From positions 1 to 64,000 of the forward strand of contig ONDF01000024.1 of NCBI GenBank assembly GCA_900316525.1: a stretch of DNA of 64,000 nt, written 5' to 3'. The position numbers were made by a program, and so were the translations under genes. Numbering within the stretch: position 1 is the first letter of the stretch; each line of letters opens with the position of its first letter. The notes beneath the pieces were generated by a model, which was not told the DNA's origin, searched no databases, and saw only the letters and a list, made by a program, of their open reading frames with translations. The stretch comes from an uncultured Bacteroidales bacterium (GTDB lineage: Bacteria > Bacteroidota > Bacteroidia > Bacteroidales > UBA932). Positions 8,266 through 17,688 of this stretch are shown here, piece by piece.

Positions 8266-8312
8266 GGGTCAGCACGCGGGCGTGCTAGACCCTCCCGAAA
8301 AGGGAGGGGGTG
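8265..8312 (+). repeat. REP-like palindrome at the 3' end of the sigma operon
   Basis: GTCAGCACGCGGGCGTGC (8269-8286) is a near-perfect palindrome, followed by a second hairpin CCTCCC-GAAAA-GGGAGG. In reverse complement it matches 4811-4865. The first base is the last base of the upstream stop codon. The hairpin may also act as terminator. Confidence 0.75.
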
Positions 8313-8370
8313 CGATGGCGAGAGACTACCTTTTTTTCTGACAATATCACTTTGTTTTTAGGCTGAAACC

Positions 8371-8400
8371 TTGGGTTTTGGCCATTTTTTATTATATTTG
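8371..8400 (+). promoter_or_regulatory. Bacteroidetes promoter for the V-ATPase operon
   Basis: TTG at 8371-8373 (-33 element) and TATATTTG at 8393-8400 (-7 element, consensus TAnnTTTG) with 19 bases between, 42 bases before the first ATG of the operon. Confidence 0.75.
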
Positions 8401-8442
8401 TTGGTTAGTAACCGCAGACTAATAAACAAACACAGATACGAT

Positions 8443-9045
8443 ATGGACAAACTCCAAGAACTCACCCAGAAGCTGTACGAGGAAGGTCTCGCCAAGGGAA
8501 AACAGGACGGCGAAGCCCTCCTCGAAAAAGCCAAGTCCGAGGCCGAAGGCATCGTGAAGCAGGCGCAGGAAGAGGCCGAGGCCATCCTCGCCAAGGCCCG
8601 CAAGGACGCCGAGGACTTCAAGGTCAAGGTCGAGGGCGACGTGAAGATGGCCGCCCAGCAGGCCGTCCAGGCCACCCGTTCGGACATCGAGAACCTCGTG
8701 GTCGCGAAAGTCGTGGACGGCACCGTGGACAAGGCCCTCGCCAATGAGGACTACATCAAGGGCATCATCACCGCCGTGGCGCAGAAATTCTCCGCCGACG
8801 AGCCCGCGGACCTCTCCCTCGTCCTCCCGGAAAGCCTGAAGGCCGCGCTCGAGCCATTCGTGAAGAACGAGCTCGGCAAGCTCCTCGGCAAGGGCGTCGA
8901 CGCCACCTTCTCCAAGAAGGTCGCCGGCGGATTCAAGATCGGCCCCAAGGACGGCGGCTATTTCGTGAGCCTCACGGACGACACCTTCAAGGACCTCATC
9001 GGCAGCTACCTGCGGCCCGCGACGAAGAAACTCCTGTTCGGATGA
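8443..9045 (+). CDS. atpE: V-type ATP synthase subunit E
   Basis: 200 aa from the ATG at 8443 (MDKLQELTQKLYEEGL). The first ~75 residues form the long Ala/Glu/Lys-rich helix typical of subunit E (EKAKSEAEGIVKQAQEEAEAI in part), the peripheral stalk of V/A-type ATPases; the C-terminal ~110 residues are a globular domain that binds the catalytic head. First gene of a seven-gene operon; its stop overlaps the next start (ATGA). An in-frame ATG at 8371 lies upstream of the promoter and is not the start. Confidence 0.9.
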   Translation: MDKLQELTQKLYEEGLAKGKQDGEALLEKAKSEAEGIVKQAQEEAEAILAKARKDAEDFKVKVEGDVKMAAQQAVQATRSDIENLVVAKVVDGTVDKALANEDYIKGIITAVAQKFSADEPADLSLVLPESLKAALEPFVKNELGKLLGKGVDATFSKKVAGGFKIGPKDGGYFVSLTDDTFKDLIGSYLRPATKKLLFG

Positions 9046-9683
9046 GCAATTTCGAATATATCATCTCGAGTCTCCCCTACCTGACCATGGATTTCAAGTA
9101 TGCCGGTCAGACAGGGTTCAACTCGGTGATCTCCGACATCAAGCGGGACCTGGACGAGAAGGACCAGGGCCTCGTGGAATTCCTGCTGAAGGGCTTCTCC
9201 GACAAGGACCTGAACGCGGACTTCTATGCGGCGGCCCTGAGGCACCGGAACCGCTTCCTCCGGGAGTATTTCCGGTTCGACCTCAACCTCCGCAACGCCA
9301 AGGTCCGCTACCTGAACGCCCAGCTGGGCCGCGAGCCCGACATGGACGTGATGACCGGGGAGGATCCCGAGGCGGAGGACGTGGACATCGACGGCTTCCG
9401 CTTCACGGGCGGCGAGTTCGAGGAGGCGCTCAAGGTGGACAACATCCTGGCCGACAAGGACCTCGTGTCCCGCGAGAAAGGCCTGGACGACCTCCTCTGG
9501 GACAAGATCGACGGCCTTTCGACGTTCCACTACTTCGACATCGAAGCCGTCCTCGCCTACATCGCCAAGCTCCACATCGTGACCCGCTGGCTGAACCTGG
9601 ACGAGGAAGTGGGACGGGACGTGTTCCGCCGCCTCCTGAAGGACGTCCGCGGCACCTACAAGGGCGTCAAGTATACTGAATAA
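9042..9683 (+). CDS. DUF2764 family protein of the V-type ATPase operon
   Basis: 213 aa, starts MSNFEYIISSLPYLTMDF, the DUF2764 signature. This family occurs between subunits E and A in Bacteroidetes V-ATPase operons, which lack an obvious subunit C; it may take the place of subunit C in linking the ring to the stalk (inference from position and helical content). Overlaps atpE by 4 bases. Soluble, no signal peptide. Confidence 0.85.
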   Translation: MSNFEYIISSLPYLTMDFKYAGQTGFNSVISDIKRDLDEKDQGLVEFLLKGFSDKDLNADFYAAALRHRNRFLREYFRFDLNLRNAKVRYLNAQLGREPDMDVMTGEDPEAEDVDIDGFRFTGGEFEEALKVDNILADKDLVSREKGLDDLLWDKIDGLSTFHYFDIEAVLAYIAKLHIVTRWLNLDEEVGRDVFRRLLKDVRGTYKGVKYTE

Positions 9684-9705
9684 TAATCAATTAAAGATAA
9701 ATCGA

Positions 9706-11448
9706 ATGAAAACTACAGGTATTGTTACGGGTATCGTCTCGAACCTTGTGACCGTACTGGTGGACGGACCGGTGGCAGAGAATGAGATCTGCTTCATCGA
9801 CCTGGGCGGCGTCAAGATGATGGCCGAAGTCATCAAGGTCAACGGGAAGTACGCTTCCGTACAGGTGTTCGAGAGCACCCGCGGCCTCCGGGGCGGCGAC
9901 AAGGTCGAGTTCGAAGGACGGATGCTCCAGGTCACCCTGGGTCCGGGCCTGCTGTCCAGCGTCTATGACGGCCTGCAGAACGACCTCACCACCATGGAGA
10001 GCGTCTTCCTCAAGCGCGGCGAGTACACGGACCCGCTGGACCACGAGAAACTCTGGGACTTCACCCCCATCGCGCAGCCCGGCGACAAGGTCGTCGCGGC
10101 CGACTGGCTGGGCGAGGTCAAGGAAGGCTGGCTTCCCCACAAGATCATGGTCCCGTTCTCCTTCCAGGGCACGTACACTGTCAAGTCCGTCGTTCCCGCC
10201 GGACAGTACAACATCGACACCGTCATCGCGGTCCTGACCGGAGCCGACGGCGAGGATGTCAATGTGACGATGACCCAGAAATGGCCCGTCAAGGTGGCCA
10301 TCAAGGGCTACAAGGAGAAACCGCGTCCCAACCGCATCATGGAGACGGGCGTCCGCGTGATCGACACGCTGAACCCGATCGCCGAGGGCGGCACGGGCTT
10401 CATCCCGGGCCCGTTCGGCTGCGGCAAGACGGTCCTCCAGCACGCCATCGCGAAGCAGGGCGACGCCGACGTCATCGTGATGGCGGCCTGCGGTGAGCGC
10501 GCGAACGAGGTCGTGGAAATCTTCACCGAGTTCCCGGAACTGATCGACCCGCACACCGGACGCCACCTGATGGAACGCACCACCATCATCTGCAATACCT
10601 CCAACATGCCGGTGGCCGCCCGTGAGGCGTCCGTCTATACCGCCATGACCCTGTGCGAATACTACCGCGCGATGGGCCTCAAGTGCCTCCTCCTCGCGGA
10701 CTCCACCTCCCGTTGGGCCCAGGCCCTCCGTGAGATGTCCAACCGTATGGAAGAGCTCCCGGGCGCCGATGCGTTCCCGGTGGACCTGTCCGCCATCATC
10801 TCCAACTTCTACGCCCGCGCGGGCATGGTCGTGCTGAACAACGGCCAGACCGGCGCCGTCACCTTCATCGGCACGGTGTCCCCGGCCGGCGGCAACCTGA
10901 AGGAACCCGTCACCGAGTCCACCAAGAAGGCCGCCCGCTGCTTCTACGCCCTCGAGCAGAGCCGCGCCGACCAGAAGCGCTACCCGGCCGTCTCCCCGCT
11001 GGATTCCTACTCCAAGTACCTGGAGTATCCGGAGATCGAGGCGTACCTGGACGAGACCGTCGAACCCGGCTGGGTCGGCAAGGTCAAGACCGCCAAGAAC
11101 ATCATCCGCCGCGGCAAGGAAGCCAGCGAGCAGATCAACATCCTCGGCGACGACGGCGTGCCGATGAGCTACCACGTGAACTTCTGGAAGTCCGAGCTCG
11201 TGGACTTCGTCATCCTGCAGCAGGACGCCTTCGACGCGATCGACGCCCTCTGCCCGATCGAGCGCCAGCGCTACATGCTGGACCTCGTGCTGGGCATCTG
11301 CGACAAGGAATATGACTTCGAAGACTTCGAGAAGTGCCGGGCCTTCTTCAAGGACCTGATCAACGTGCTCCGCCAGATGAACTACTCCGAGTTCCAGGGC
11401 GAGGCGTTCCAGGGCTACCAGGATACCGTCAACCAAATGATTGCATAA
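9706..11448 (+). CDS. atpA: V-type ATP synthase catalytic subunit A
   Basis: 580 aa, the full family length. Walker A is GPFGCGKTV, with the bulge domain before it and LLLADSTSRWAQALREMSNR after it, all typical of the catalytic A subunit. It binds and hydrolyses (or makes) ATP in the A3B3 head. 22 bases after the DUF2764 gene and 4 bases before the start of atpB. No unusual substitutions seen in the P-loop. Confidence 0.97.
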   Translation: MKTTGIVTGIVSNLVTVLVDGPVAENEICFIDLGGVKMMAEVIKVNGKYASVQVFESTRGLRGGDKVEFEGRMLQVTLGPGLLSSVYDGLQNDLTTMESVFLKRGEYTDPLDHEKLWDFTPIAQPGDKVVAADWLGEVKEGWLPHKIMVPFSFQGTYTVKSVVPAGQYNIDTVIAVLTGADGEDVNVTMTQKWPVKVAIKGYKEKPRPNRIMETGVRVIDTLNPIAEGGTGFIPGPFGCGKTVLQHAIAKQGDADVIVMAACGERANEVVEIFTEFPELIDPHTGRHLMERTTIICNTSNMPVAAREASVYTAMTLCEYYRAMGLKCLLLADSTSRWAQALREMSNRMEELPGADAFPVDLSAIISNFYARAGMVVLNNGQTGAVTFIGTVSPAGGNLKEPVTESTKKAARCFYALEQSRADQKRYPAVSPLDSYSKYLEYPEIEAYLDETVEPGWVGKVKTAKNIIRRGKEASEQINILGDDGVPMSYHVNFWKSELVDFVILQQDAFDAIDALCPIERQRYMLDLVLGICDKEYDFEDFEKCRAFFKDLINVLRQMNYSEFQGEAFQGYQDTVNQMIA

Positions 11449-11452
11449 GACC

Positions 11453-12766
11453 ATGAAAGCATACCAAAGAGTCTACACCCAGCTGGAAGGCATCACCAAG
11501 GCGACGGTTTCGCTCCGCGCGAAGGGCGTGTCCAATGACGAACTGGCCGTCGTGGCCGGCAAGCTCGCCCAGGTCGTGCGCATCAAGGGCGACGTCGTGA
11601 CCCTGCAGATCTTCTCCGGCACCGAAGGCATCCCTACCGACGCCGAAGTCACCTTCCTCGGCGAGCCGCCCGTGCTCAAGGTCTCCGACCAGCTCGCCGG
11701 CCGCTTCTTCGACGCCTACGGCCATCCGCTGGACGGCGGTCCCGAGATCGAGGGCGAGGAGCGCCAGATCGGCGGTCCGTCCGTGAACCCGTACAAGCGC
11801 CGCCAGCCGTCCCAGCTCATCCCGACCGGCATCGCCGGCATCGACCTGAACAACACCCTCGTGTCCGGCCAGAAGATCCCGTTCTTCGCGGACCCGGACC
11901 AGCCCTACAACCAGGTGATGGCCGATGTGGCCCTCCGCGCCGACGTGGACAAGATCATCCTCGGCGGCATGGGCCTTTCCAACGACGACTACCTGTTCTT
12001 CAAGAACTCCTTCGAGGCCGCGGGCGCCCTGGACAAGATCATCTGCTTCATCAACACGACCGAGAATCCCCCGGTGGAGCGCCTCCTGGTGCCGGACATG
12101 GCCCTGACCGCCGCCGAGTACTTCGCCGTGGACAAGAATGAGAAGGTCCTGGTGCTGCTGACCGACATGACCCTGTACGCGGACGCCCTGTCCATCGTGT
12201 CCAACCGCATGGACCAGATCCCGTCCAAGGATTCCATGCCGGGCTCCCTGTACTCCGACCTCGCAAAGATCTACGAGAAGGCCGTGCAGCTCCCGACCGA
12301 GGGTTCCATCACCATCATCGCGGTGACCACCCTGAACGACGGCGACATCACGCACGCCATCCCGGACAACACCGGTTACATCACCGAGGGCCAGCTGTTC
12401 CTCCGCGCGGACACCGACACCGGCAAGGTCATCATTGACCCGTTCCGCTCCCTGTCCCGTCTGAAGCAGCTCGTCCAGAACAAGAAGACGCGCGAAGACC
12501 ACTCCCAGGTGATGAACGCCTCCGTCCGCCTGTACGCCGACGCCCAGAACGCGAAGACCAAGCTGGAGAACGGTTTCGACCTCTCCGACTACGACGTCCG
12601 CTGCCTGGACTACGCGAAGGACTACGCCCGCGAACTGCTCGCCATCGACGTGAACATCTCCATCACCGAGATGCTGGACACCGCCTGGAAGCTGTTCGCG
12701 AAGTACTTCACCCCGGCCGAAACCGGCATCAAGCAGGCCCTCGTGGACAAATACTGGAAGAACTAG
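11453..12766 (+). CDS. atpB: V-type ATP synthase subunit B
   Basis: 437 aa from the ATG at 11453 (MKAYQRVYTQLEGI). It lacks a functional P-loop at the place where subunit A has one (GQKIPFFADPDQPYN), as expected for the non-catalytic B subunit, and has the MDQIPSKDSMPGSLYSDLAKIYEKA stretch (read in two parts) of the nucleotide-binding interface. The upstream ATG at 11441 overlaps the end of atpA in another frame and adds MHKT only. Confidence 0.97.
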   Translation: MKAYQRVYTQLEGITKATVSLRAKGVSNDELAVVAGKLAQVVRIKGDVVTLQIFSGTEGIPTDAEVTFLGEPPVLKVSDQLAGRFFDAYGHPLDGGPEIEGEERQIGGPSVNPYKRRQPSQLIPTGIAGIDLNNTLVSGQKIPFFADPDQPYNQVMADVALRADVDKIILGGMGLSNDDYLFFKNSFEAAGALDKIICFINTTENPPVERLLVPDMALTAAEYFAVDKNEKVLVLLTDMTLYADALSIVSNRMDQIPSKDSMPGSLYSDLAKIYEKAVQLPTEGSITIIAVTTLNDGDITHAIPDNTGYITEGQLFLRADTDTGKVIIDPFRSLSRLKQLVQNKKTREDHSQVMNASVRLYADAQNAKTKLENGFDLSDYDVRCLDYAKDYARELLAIDVNISITEMLDTAWKLFAKYFTPAETGIKQALVDKYWKN

Positions 12767-12772
12767 ACCCCT

Positions 12773-13384
12773 ATGGCTGTTAAATTCCAATACAATAAAA
12801 CGTCGCTGAACGAGATCGGCAAGCAGCTGAAGGTTCGGCAGAAGGCGCTTCCTACGTTGCAGAACAAGGAGAGCGCCCTGCGGCTGGAAGTGCGCAAGGC
12901 CAAGAACGAAAGCGACCGTCTTATTGCCGACCTGGAAGCCGCCATGGAACGCTACGACTATCTCGCCTCCCTCTGGAACGAGTTCGATCCCGGGCTCGTG
13001 GCCATCACGGACGTGGACCTGCACACCGTGAAGGTCGCGGGCGTGAAGACCCCGGCCCTCGGGGACATCCACTACGAGATCCGCCCGTTCAACGCCTTCG
13101 CCAAACCGGCCTGGTACGCCGACGGCGTGGCCATCCTCAAGGAGCTCTCCCGGCTCGGAATCGAGTCGGAAGTGTACCGGGAGAAGGCCCGCATCCTGGA
13201 CTACCAGCGGAAGAAGACGACCCAGAAGGTGAACCTGTACGAGAAGGTCCAGATTCCGGGATTCCAGGAAGCGATCCGCAAGATCAAGCGGTATATGGAG
13301 GACGAGGAGAACCTCTCCAAGGCCTCCCAGAAGATTGTCAAGCAACGCCACGCGGCAGAGGAGGAGGAGGCCTCGGAGGTATGA
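12773..13384 (+). CDS. atpD: V-type ATP synthase subunit D
   Basis: 203 aa. Long N- and C-terminal helices (residues 10-70 and 125-195) that form the coiled-coil central shaft turning inside the A3B3 head. Starts MAVKFQYNKTSL, 6 bases after atpB; the stop overlaps the next ATG (TATGA). No subunit F gene is present in the operon, as usual for this Bacteroidetes type. Confidence 0.93.
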   Translation: MAVKFQYNKTSLNEIGKQLKVRQKALPTLQNKESALRLEVRKAKNESDRLIADLEAAMERYDYLASLWNEFDPGLVAITDVDLHTVKVAGVKTPALGDIHYEIRPFNAFAKPAWYADGVAILKELSRLGIESEVYREKARILDYQRKKTTQKVNLYEKVQIPGFQEAIRKIKRYMEDEENLSKASQKIVKQRHAAEEEEASEV

Positions 13385-15165
13385 TCAGTCCGATGACCAA
13401 ATACTCCTTCATCCTGCTGAACGGTGAACAGGAAGGCCTGCTGGAGAAACTCCAGGAGATCGGCCTCGTGGATATCACCCGCAGCGTGAAGCCCGTGGAC
13501 GGGCCGTCCGGCGAACTGCTCCGCGCCGTGGAGCAGCGGAAGGACCTTGTCCAGTCCCTCGGGAAGATCGACTTCCCGGAAACGCTCCGGCCTGCTCCGG
13601 TCGAGGGTGACCTCACCTACGCCACCGCCGCGGCGTTGGATGCCCTGGAAGAGCTCGGCGAGCGGCAGAATGCCCTCGAGAAAGAGGCCGCCGCCGCGGA
13701 GCCATGGGGCGTCTTCGACCCGGAACTGCTCAAGAAGCTCTCCGACGCCGGCGTCCCGGTCCAGTTCCACATCAGCTCCGCCAAGTCCTTCGATCCCGAA
13801 TGGGCCCGGCAGAACGCGGTCGACATCGTGAAAGAGGCAGACGGCAAGGTGTGGTACGTCGTGGCCGGTCCGGACACCCTTCCCGACCGCGTCCGCGCGC
13901 CGCAGCGCAGCATCGAGGCCGTCCGGCAGGAACTCGCCGAAGTCAAGGCCGGGATCGACCACGAGAAGGCGGTCCTCCTGACGGCGAAGCAGCGCCAGGA
14001 CGAGTTCGAGGCCGAAAGCCGCGCCAAACTCTCCCAGCTGGACCTCTACCTGGCGAAGCAGGCCGCCGTGCCCGCCGCGGAGAACACCATCGTCACCCTC
14101 GTGGGCTACGCCCCGACGGAAAACGAAGAGGCGGTCACCCAGGCCGTCGAGGAAACCGGCGTGTACTATCTCAAGGACGCAGCGCAGGTAGAGGACAATC
14201 CGCCCATCCGCTTCCGCAACAACAAGTTCGTCCGGATGTTCGAGGTCCTCACCGATATGTACGGCCGCCCGGCCTACAACGGTTTCGACCCCACGCCTTT
14301 CATTTCCGTGTTCTTCCTGCTGTTCTTCGCCCTGTGTATGGGTGACGCCGGCTACGGGCTGGTGCTCATCCTCATCGGGTTCCTTCTCAAGAAGGTGGAC
14401 AGCTTCAAGGATATGGCCCCGCTCGTGGTAACCCTCGGCGTGGGAACCGTCGTGGTCGGATTCTTCCTGCACACATTCTTCTCCATCGACATTTCCCAGT
14501 GGAAGGTCTTCGAGCCCGTCAAGGGCCTCTTCCTCCCGGACGAGATCGCCGGATACGCCGGCGGAATGGTCCTCGCCCTCGTCGTGGGCGTAATCCACCT
14601 TTGCCTCGCGATGGTCGTCAAGGCCATCCAGGAGGTGAAGGTGAAGGGATTCGCCGGCTCGCTCGGCACCCTGGGATGGACGCTCCTGATCGTGGGCGGC
14701 GTCCTCGTGGGCGCCCTCGCCCTCGCGGGCGTGCTGGACGCGCAGCTCACGAAGTGGATCATCATCGTGATCGGCGTCGTCTCCGCCATCGGCATCTTCC
14801 CGCTGAACAACCCGGACCGCAGCAAGCTCGCGAACGTGGGCCTGGGCCTCTGGGACACGTACAACACGGCGACCGGCCTGCTGGGCGACGTCCTCAGCTA
14901 CCTGCGCCTGTATGCCCTCGGCCTGGCCGGCGGTATGCTGGGAATGGCCTTCAACGATATGGGCAAGATGGTGCTCGGAGACGGGCACAACTGGGTCCTC
15001 TGGATTCCGTTCATCCTGCTGGTGGTCGTGGGCCACACGCTGAACATCGCGATGTGCGCCCTGGGCGCCTTCGTCCATCCCCTGCGACTGAACTTCCTGG
15101 AATTCTTCAAGAATTCCGGTTACGAAGCCGAAGGCCGCAACTACAATCCGCTCAAGAAACAATAA
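13381..15165 (+). CDS. atpI: V-type ATP synthase subunit I (membrane subunit a homologue)
   Basis: 594 aa. The first ~300 residues are a soluble coiled-coil arm (LEKEAAAAEPW, LAEVKAGIDHEKAVL), followed by seven or eight membrane helices from about residue 305. The ion half-channel region is seen in FFALCMGDAGYGLVL and DVLSYLRLYALGLAGGMLGMAF; the Arg of SYLRLYALGLA is the conserved residue facing the rotor carboxylate. Overlaps atpD by 4 bases. Confidence 0.95.
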   Translation: MISPMTKYSFILLNGEQEGLLEKLQEIGLVDITRSVKPVDGPSGELLRAVEQRKDLVQSLGKIDFPETLRPAPVEGDLTYATAAALDALEELGERQNALEKEAAAAEPWGVFDPELLKKLSDAGVPVQFHISSAKSFDPEWARQNAVDIVKEADGKVWYVVAGPDTLPDRVRAPQRSIEAVRQELAEVKAGIDHEKAVLLTAKQRQDEFEAESRAKLSQLDLYLAKQAAVPAAENTIVTLVGYAPTENEEAVTQAVEETGVYYLKDAAQVEDNPPIRFRNNKFVRMFEVLTDMYGRPAYNGFDPTPFISVFFLLFFALCMGDAGYGLVLILIGFLLKKVDSFKDMAPLVVTLGVGTVVVGFFLHTFFSIDISQWKVFEPVKGLFLPDEIAGYAGGMVLALVVGVIHLCLAMVVKAIQEVKVKGFAGSLGTLGWTLLIVGGVLVGALALAGVLDAQLTKWIIIVIGVVSAIGIFPLNNPDRSKLANVGLGLWDTYNTATGLLGDVLSYLRLYALGLAGGMLGMAFNDMGKMVLGDGHNWVLWIPFILLVVVGHTLNIAMCALGAFVHPLRLNFLEFFKNSGYEAEGRNYNPLKKQ

Positions 15166-15173
15166 ACAAATAA

Positions 15174-15617
<444 letters not shown>

Positions 15618-15635
15618 GGACACCCCCCTTTCTCC

Positions 15636-15676
15636 AAGACCGGAAAGATTCTTCCCCGGAAGATCTTTCTGGTCTT
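15636..15676 (+). terminator. terminator of the V-ATPase operon
   Basis: AAGACCGGAAAGATTCTTC pairs with GGAAGATCTTTCTGGTCTT across a CCCC loop region, followed by T-rich sequence. It ends 19 bases past the atpK stop and abuts the next promoter. Confidence 0.8.
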
Positions 15677-15683
15677 ACTTTTG
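15676..15683 (+). promoter_or_regulatory. -7 box for the outer-membrane protein gene at 15712
   Basis: TACTTTTG fits TAnnTTTG, directly after the terminator stem and 28 bases before the ATG. Confidence 0.55.
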
Positions 15684-15711
15684 CATAAGGCCGGATAAAA
15701 CGTTGCACGCC

Positions 15712-16362
15712 ATGAAAAGAGCACTGATCACCCTCCTCGCATTGGCCGTCGGGATGACCGCCTTTGCCCAGTACGGCCCCGGACGCCCCGGCGGCGGCCG
15801 CGGCTACGGCTACAACCACGGAGGCGGCGGCTACCGCCCCAACCGCTACTATATGGACGGAGCCTTCGAAGTGGGCATCATGCTGAACCACTTCAACAGG
15901 AACGGGAATACGTACCGGCCCGACCGGCTGGGCTACTTCGGCGAATATCGGGTAAAGATCAATCCGGTCGTGGATATGGGCCTTCAACTGTCCACCACGT
16001 TCGGAAAGGGGTCCTACACCACTTCCGGCGAGCCTTATGGCCCGGACGCCCGCTTCTGGCAGGGTACCCCCCTGGTGGTCACGGACTTCAACCTGTTCCC
16101 GTACAGCGGCTTCAATCCCTACTTCGGCCTGGGCGTCGGCCCGGGATTCGGCTACGAGAAGAGCGAGTTCGCGGACACGGGCGAATGGACCCAGGCGCTC
16201 GTACTCAGCCCGCGCGCCGGTGTCGAACTGTTCGAATGCCTGCGCATCAGCGTCCACTACCAGTGGTACCTGAGCAACGCGTCCACGTTCTCCCACATCG
16301 GCTTCGGCATCAGCTGGGCTTTCAACACGGGAGGCCGCGGCGGAAGGCCGATGAGAAGGTAA
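15712..16362 (+). CDS. outer-membrane beta-barrel family protein (porin-like)
   Basis: 216 aa from the ATG at 15712. Signal peptide MKRALITLLALAVGMTAFA-Q, then a Gly/Tyr/Arg-rich low-complexity stretch (about residues 20-45), then alternating strands (GAFEVGIMLNHF, GYFGEYRVKINPVVDMGLQLS, YFGLGVGPGFGYE, ISVHYQWYLS) ending in IGFGISWAF. This is the outer-membrane protein beta-barrel pattern common in Bacteroidetes. Partner genes give no function; the next gene starts 1 base after its stop. Function unknown. Confidence 0.65.
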   Translation: MKRALITLLALAVGMTAFAQYGPGRPGGGRGYGYNHGGGGYRPNRYYMDGAFEVGIMLNHFNRNGNTYRPDRLGYFGEYRVKINPVVDMGLQLSTTFGKGSYTTSGEPYGPDARFWQGTPLVVTDFNLFPYSGFNPYFGLGVGPGFGYEKSEFADTGEWTQALVLSPRAGVELFECLRISVHYQWYLSNASTFSHIGFGISWAFNTGGRGGRPMRR

Positions 16363-16363
16363 C

Positions 16364-17086
16364 ATGTCGTTCGACCGGAAAAAGGAGGCCGGACTTCCGG
16401 CCACCGTCGTATCTGCAGAGACGATGCTCGGCGTCATCGAGACGCTGGGCATCGTCCCGTTTTTCGAAAACCCCATTCCTGGTTATTCCATTGAAGAAAT
16501 GACCGCCCGGGAGAACTGGTTCGACGGCCAGGAGGACCTGCGCAAGACGCCCTGGGACTGGAAGATTCCGGTCGTCCAGAGCGGGGATGTCGCCTACGGC
16601 AAGTTCCTCTGGGGCGGCAAGGCCGCGTTCGCAACGGTGGAATGGTATGCCGAGCTGATGAACTGGCGGCGAAGCCTGGAGAAGTACCAGCCGACGGCCG
16701 ATCAACGGCAGGTGATGGAGTATCTGGCTGAGCACGGAAGCATCGGCATCAAGGAAATCCGGGCGCTGCTGGGCGTGAAGAAGAGCGCGGCCGACGCCCT
16801 GATGACGCGCCTGCAGATGCAGTGCCGCGTCGTCACCGGCGACATCACGCGCGTCTACCGCGGTCCCGACCTCCACTACAACGGCTGGCAGGTCTCCTCC
16901 TTCTGCACGCCGGAATCCCTCTTCTGTGTCGATGCCATCCCCGGCCCCGGCGGCTTCCCCTTCGGTGAAGCCCGCACCCTCGACGTGGACCACTCCCCCG
17001 CCGAATCGCTGGCGCTGCTGGTGGAGCATATCCGTGGAATCGCTCCGGCGGCTACGGAGAAGCAGATTCTGAAGATGCTGCAATAG
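16364..17086 (+). CDS. winged-helix protein, AlkZ/YcaQ-related family
   Basis: 240 aa. The mid part (about residues 105-160: ADQRQVMEYLAEHGSIGIKEI, KKSAADALMTRLQMQCRVV) is a winged-helix fold. The N-terminal PGYSIEEMTARENWF and AYGKFLWGGKAAFATVEWY stretches recall proteins annotated AlkZ-related in Bacteroidetes; that name is from memory. True AlkZ/YcaQ are DNA glycosylases of about 400 aa, so this shorter protein need not have that activity. Starts 1 base after the previous stop, so it is probably co-transcribed. Confidence 0.6.
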   Translation: MSFDRKKEAGLPATVVSAETMLGVIETLGIVPFFENPIPGYSIEEMTARENWFDGQEDLRKTPWDWKIPVVQSGDVAYGKFLWGGKAAFATVEWYAELMNWRRSLEKYQPTADQRQVMEYLAEHGSIGIKEIRALLGVKKSAADALMTRLQMQCRVVTGDITRVYRGPDLHYNGWQVSSFCTPESLFCVDAIPGPGGFPFGEARTLDVDHSPAESLALLVEHIRGIAPAATEKQILKMLQ

Positions 17087-17101
17087 CACGCCAAGAAAAC
17101 G

Positions 17102-17139
17102 AAAAAACCTCGTTCTAATTGCTTAGAGCGAGGTTTTTG
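17102..17139. terminator. bidirectional terminator between the AlkZ-related gene and tRNA-Glu
   Basis: AAAAAACCTCGTTCTA pairs with TAGAGCGAGGTTTTT across a short loop, with A-run and T-run on both sides, so it can end transcription from either strand. Confidence 0.8.
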
Positions 17140-17140
17140 G

Positions 17141-17212
17141 TACTGGGTAGGAGAATCGAACTCCTATTGCGAGATTGAGAATCTCGAGTACTAACCGTTA
17201 TACGAACCCAGC
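17141..17212 (-). tRNA. tRNA-Glu (anticodon CTC)
   Basis: On the minus strand the acceptor GCTGGGT (17206-17212) pairs with ACCCAGT, the anticodon stem CGAGA/TCTCG holds the loop TTCTCAA (anticodon CTC), and the T arm is AGGAG-TTCGATT-CTCCT. Discriminator A is followed by an encoded CCA (17138-17140). 72 bases without CCA, the usual Glu length. Confidence 0.95.
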
Positions 17213-17258
17213 AGATTGGGAATACAAAGGTACGGCTTTTTTTCGAATTTCCAAATTT

Positions 17259-17630
17259 TTATTTTAGAAATACGAAGAAAACCGCCAGGATGAGGCAGAA
17301 GAAGGCGGCGACGTGGTTCCATTGCACGGGCTGGCCCTTGAAAAGGAAGGTGACGATGATGGTGAAGACGGTCAGGGAGATCACTTCCTGGATCACTTTG
17401 AGCTGCATCAGGTTGAAGGGACCGCCGTTCCCGTTGAAGCCGATGCGGTTCGCCGGGACGGTGAGGCAGTACTCGAAGAAGGCGATGCCCCACGAGAAGA
17501 GGATGATGAGGATGAGCGGCCAGCCGGTGGAGATCTTCATCTCCTGGAGTTTGAGATGACCGTACCAGGCGAATGTCATGAAGACGTTCGAGAACACGAG
17601 CATGATGACGGTCCAGATGCCTTGCTGCAT
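17259..17630 (-). CDS. DUF486 family small membrane protein
   Basis: About 123 aa with four membrane helices (GIWTVIMLVFSNVFMTFAW, WPLILIILFSWGIAFFEYCL, VISLTVFTIIVTFLF, VAAFFCLILAVFFVFL, each cut by me). The FSNVFMTFAWYGHLK and FFEYCLTVPANRIG stretches are the DUF486 signature, a family related in shape to small multidrug/drug-metabolite transporters. Function unknown. A second ATG 6 bases upstream (17636) is possible. Divergent from glmM with back-to-back promoters. Confidence 0.8.
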   Translation of the reverse strand: MQQGIWTVIMLVFSNVFMTFAWYGHLKLQEMKISTGWPLILIILFSWGIAFFEYCLTVPANRIGFNGNGGPFNLMQLKVIQEVISLTVFTIIVTFLFKGQPVQWNHVAAFFCLILAVFFVFLK

Positions 17631-17652
17631 AATCATTTTTGGATTTGGGGCG

Positions 17653-17669
17653 CAAATATAGTAATTTTG
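17653..17669. promoter_or_regulatory. divergent -7 boxes for the DUF486 gene and glmM
   Basis: Minus strand TATATTTG at 17653-17660 faces the DUF486 gene; plus strand TAATTTTG at 17662-17669 faces the mutase gene. The two boxes are one base apart, so the two transcripts probably compete. Confidence 0.65.
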
Positions 17670-17688
17670 TATGATAAATGAATAGATA

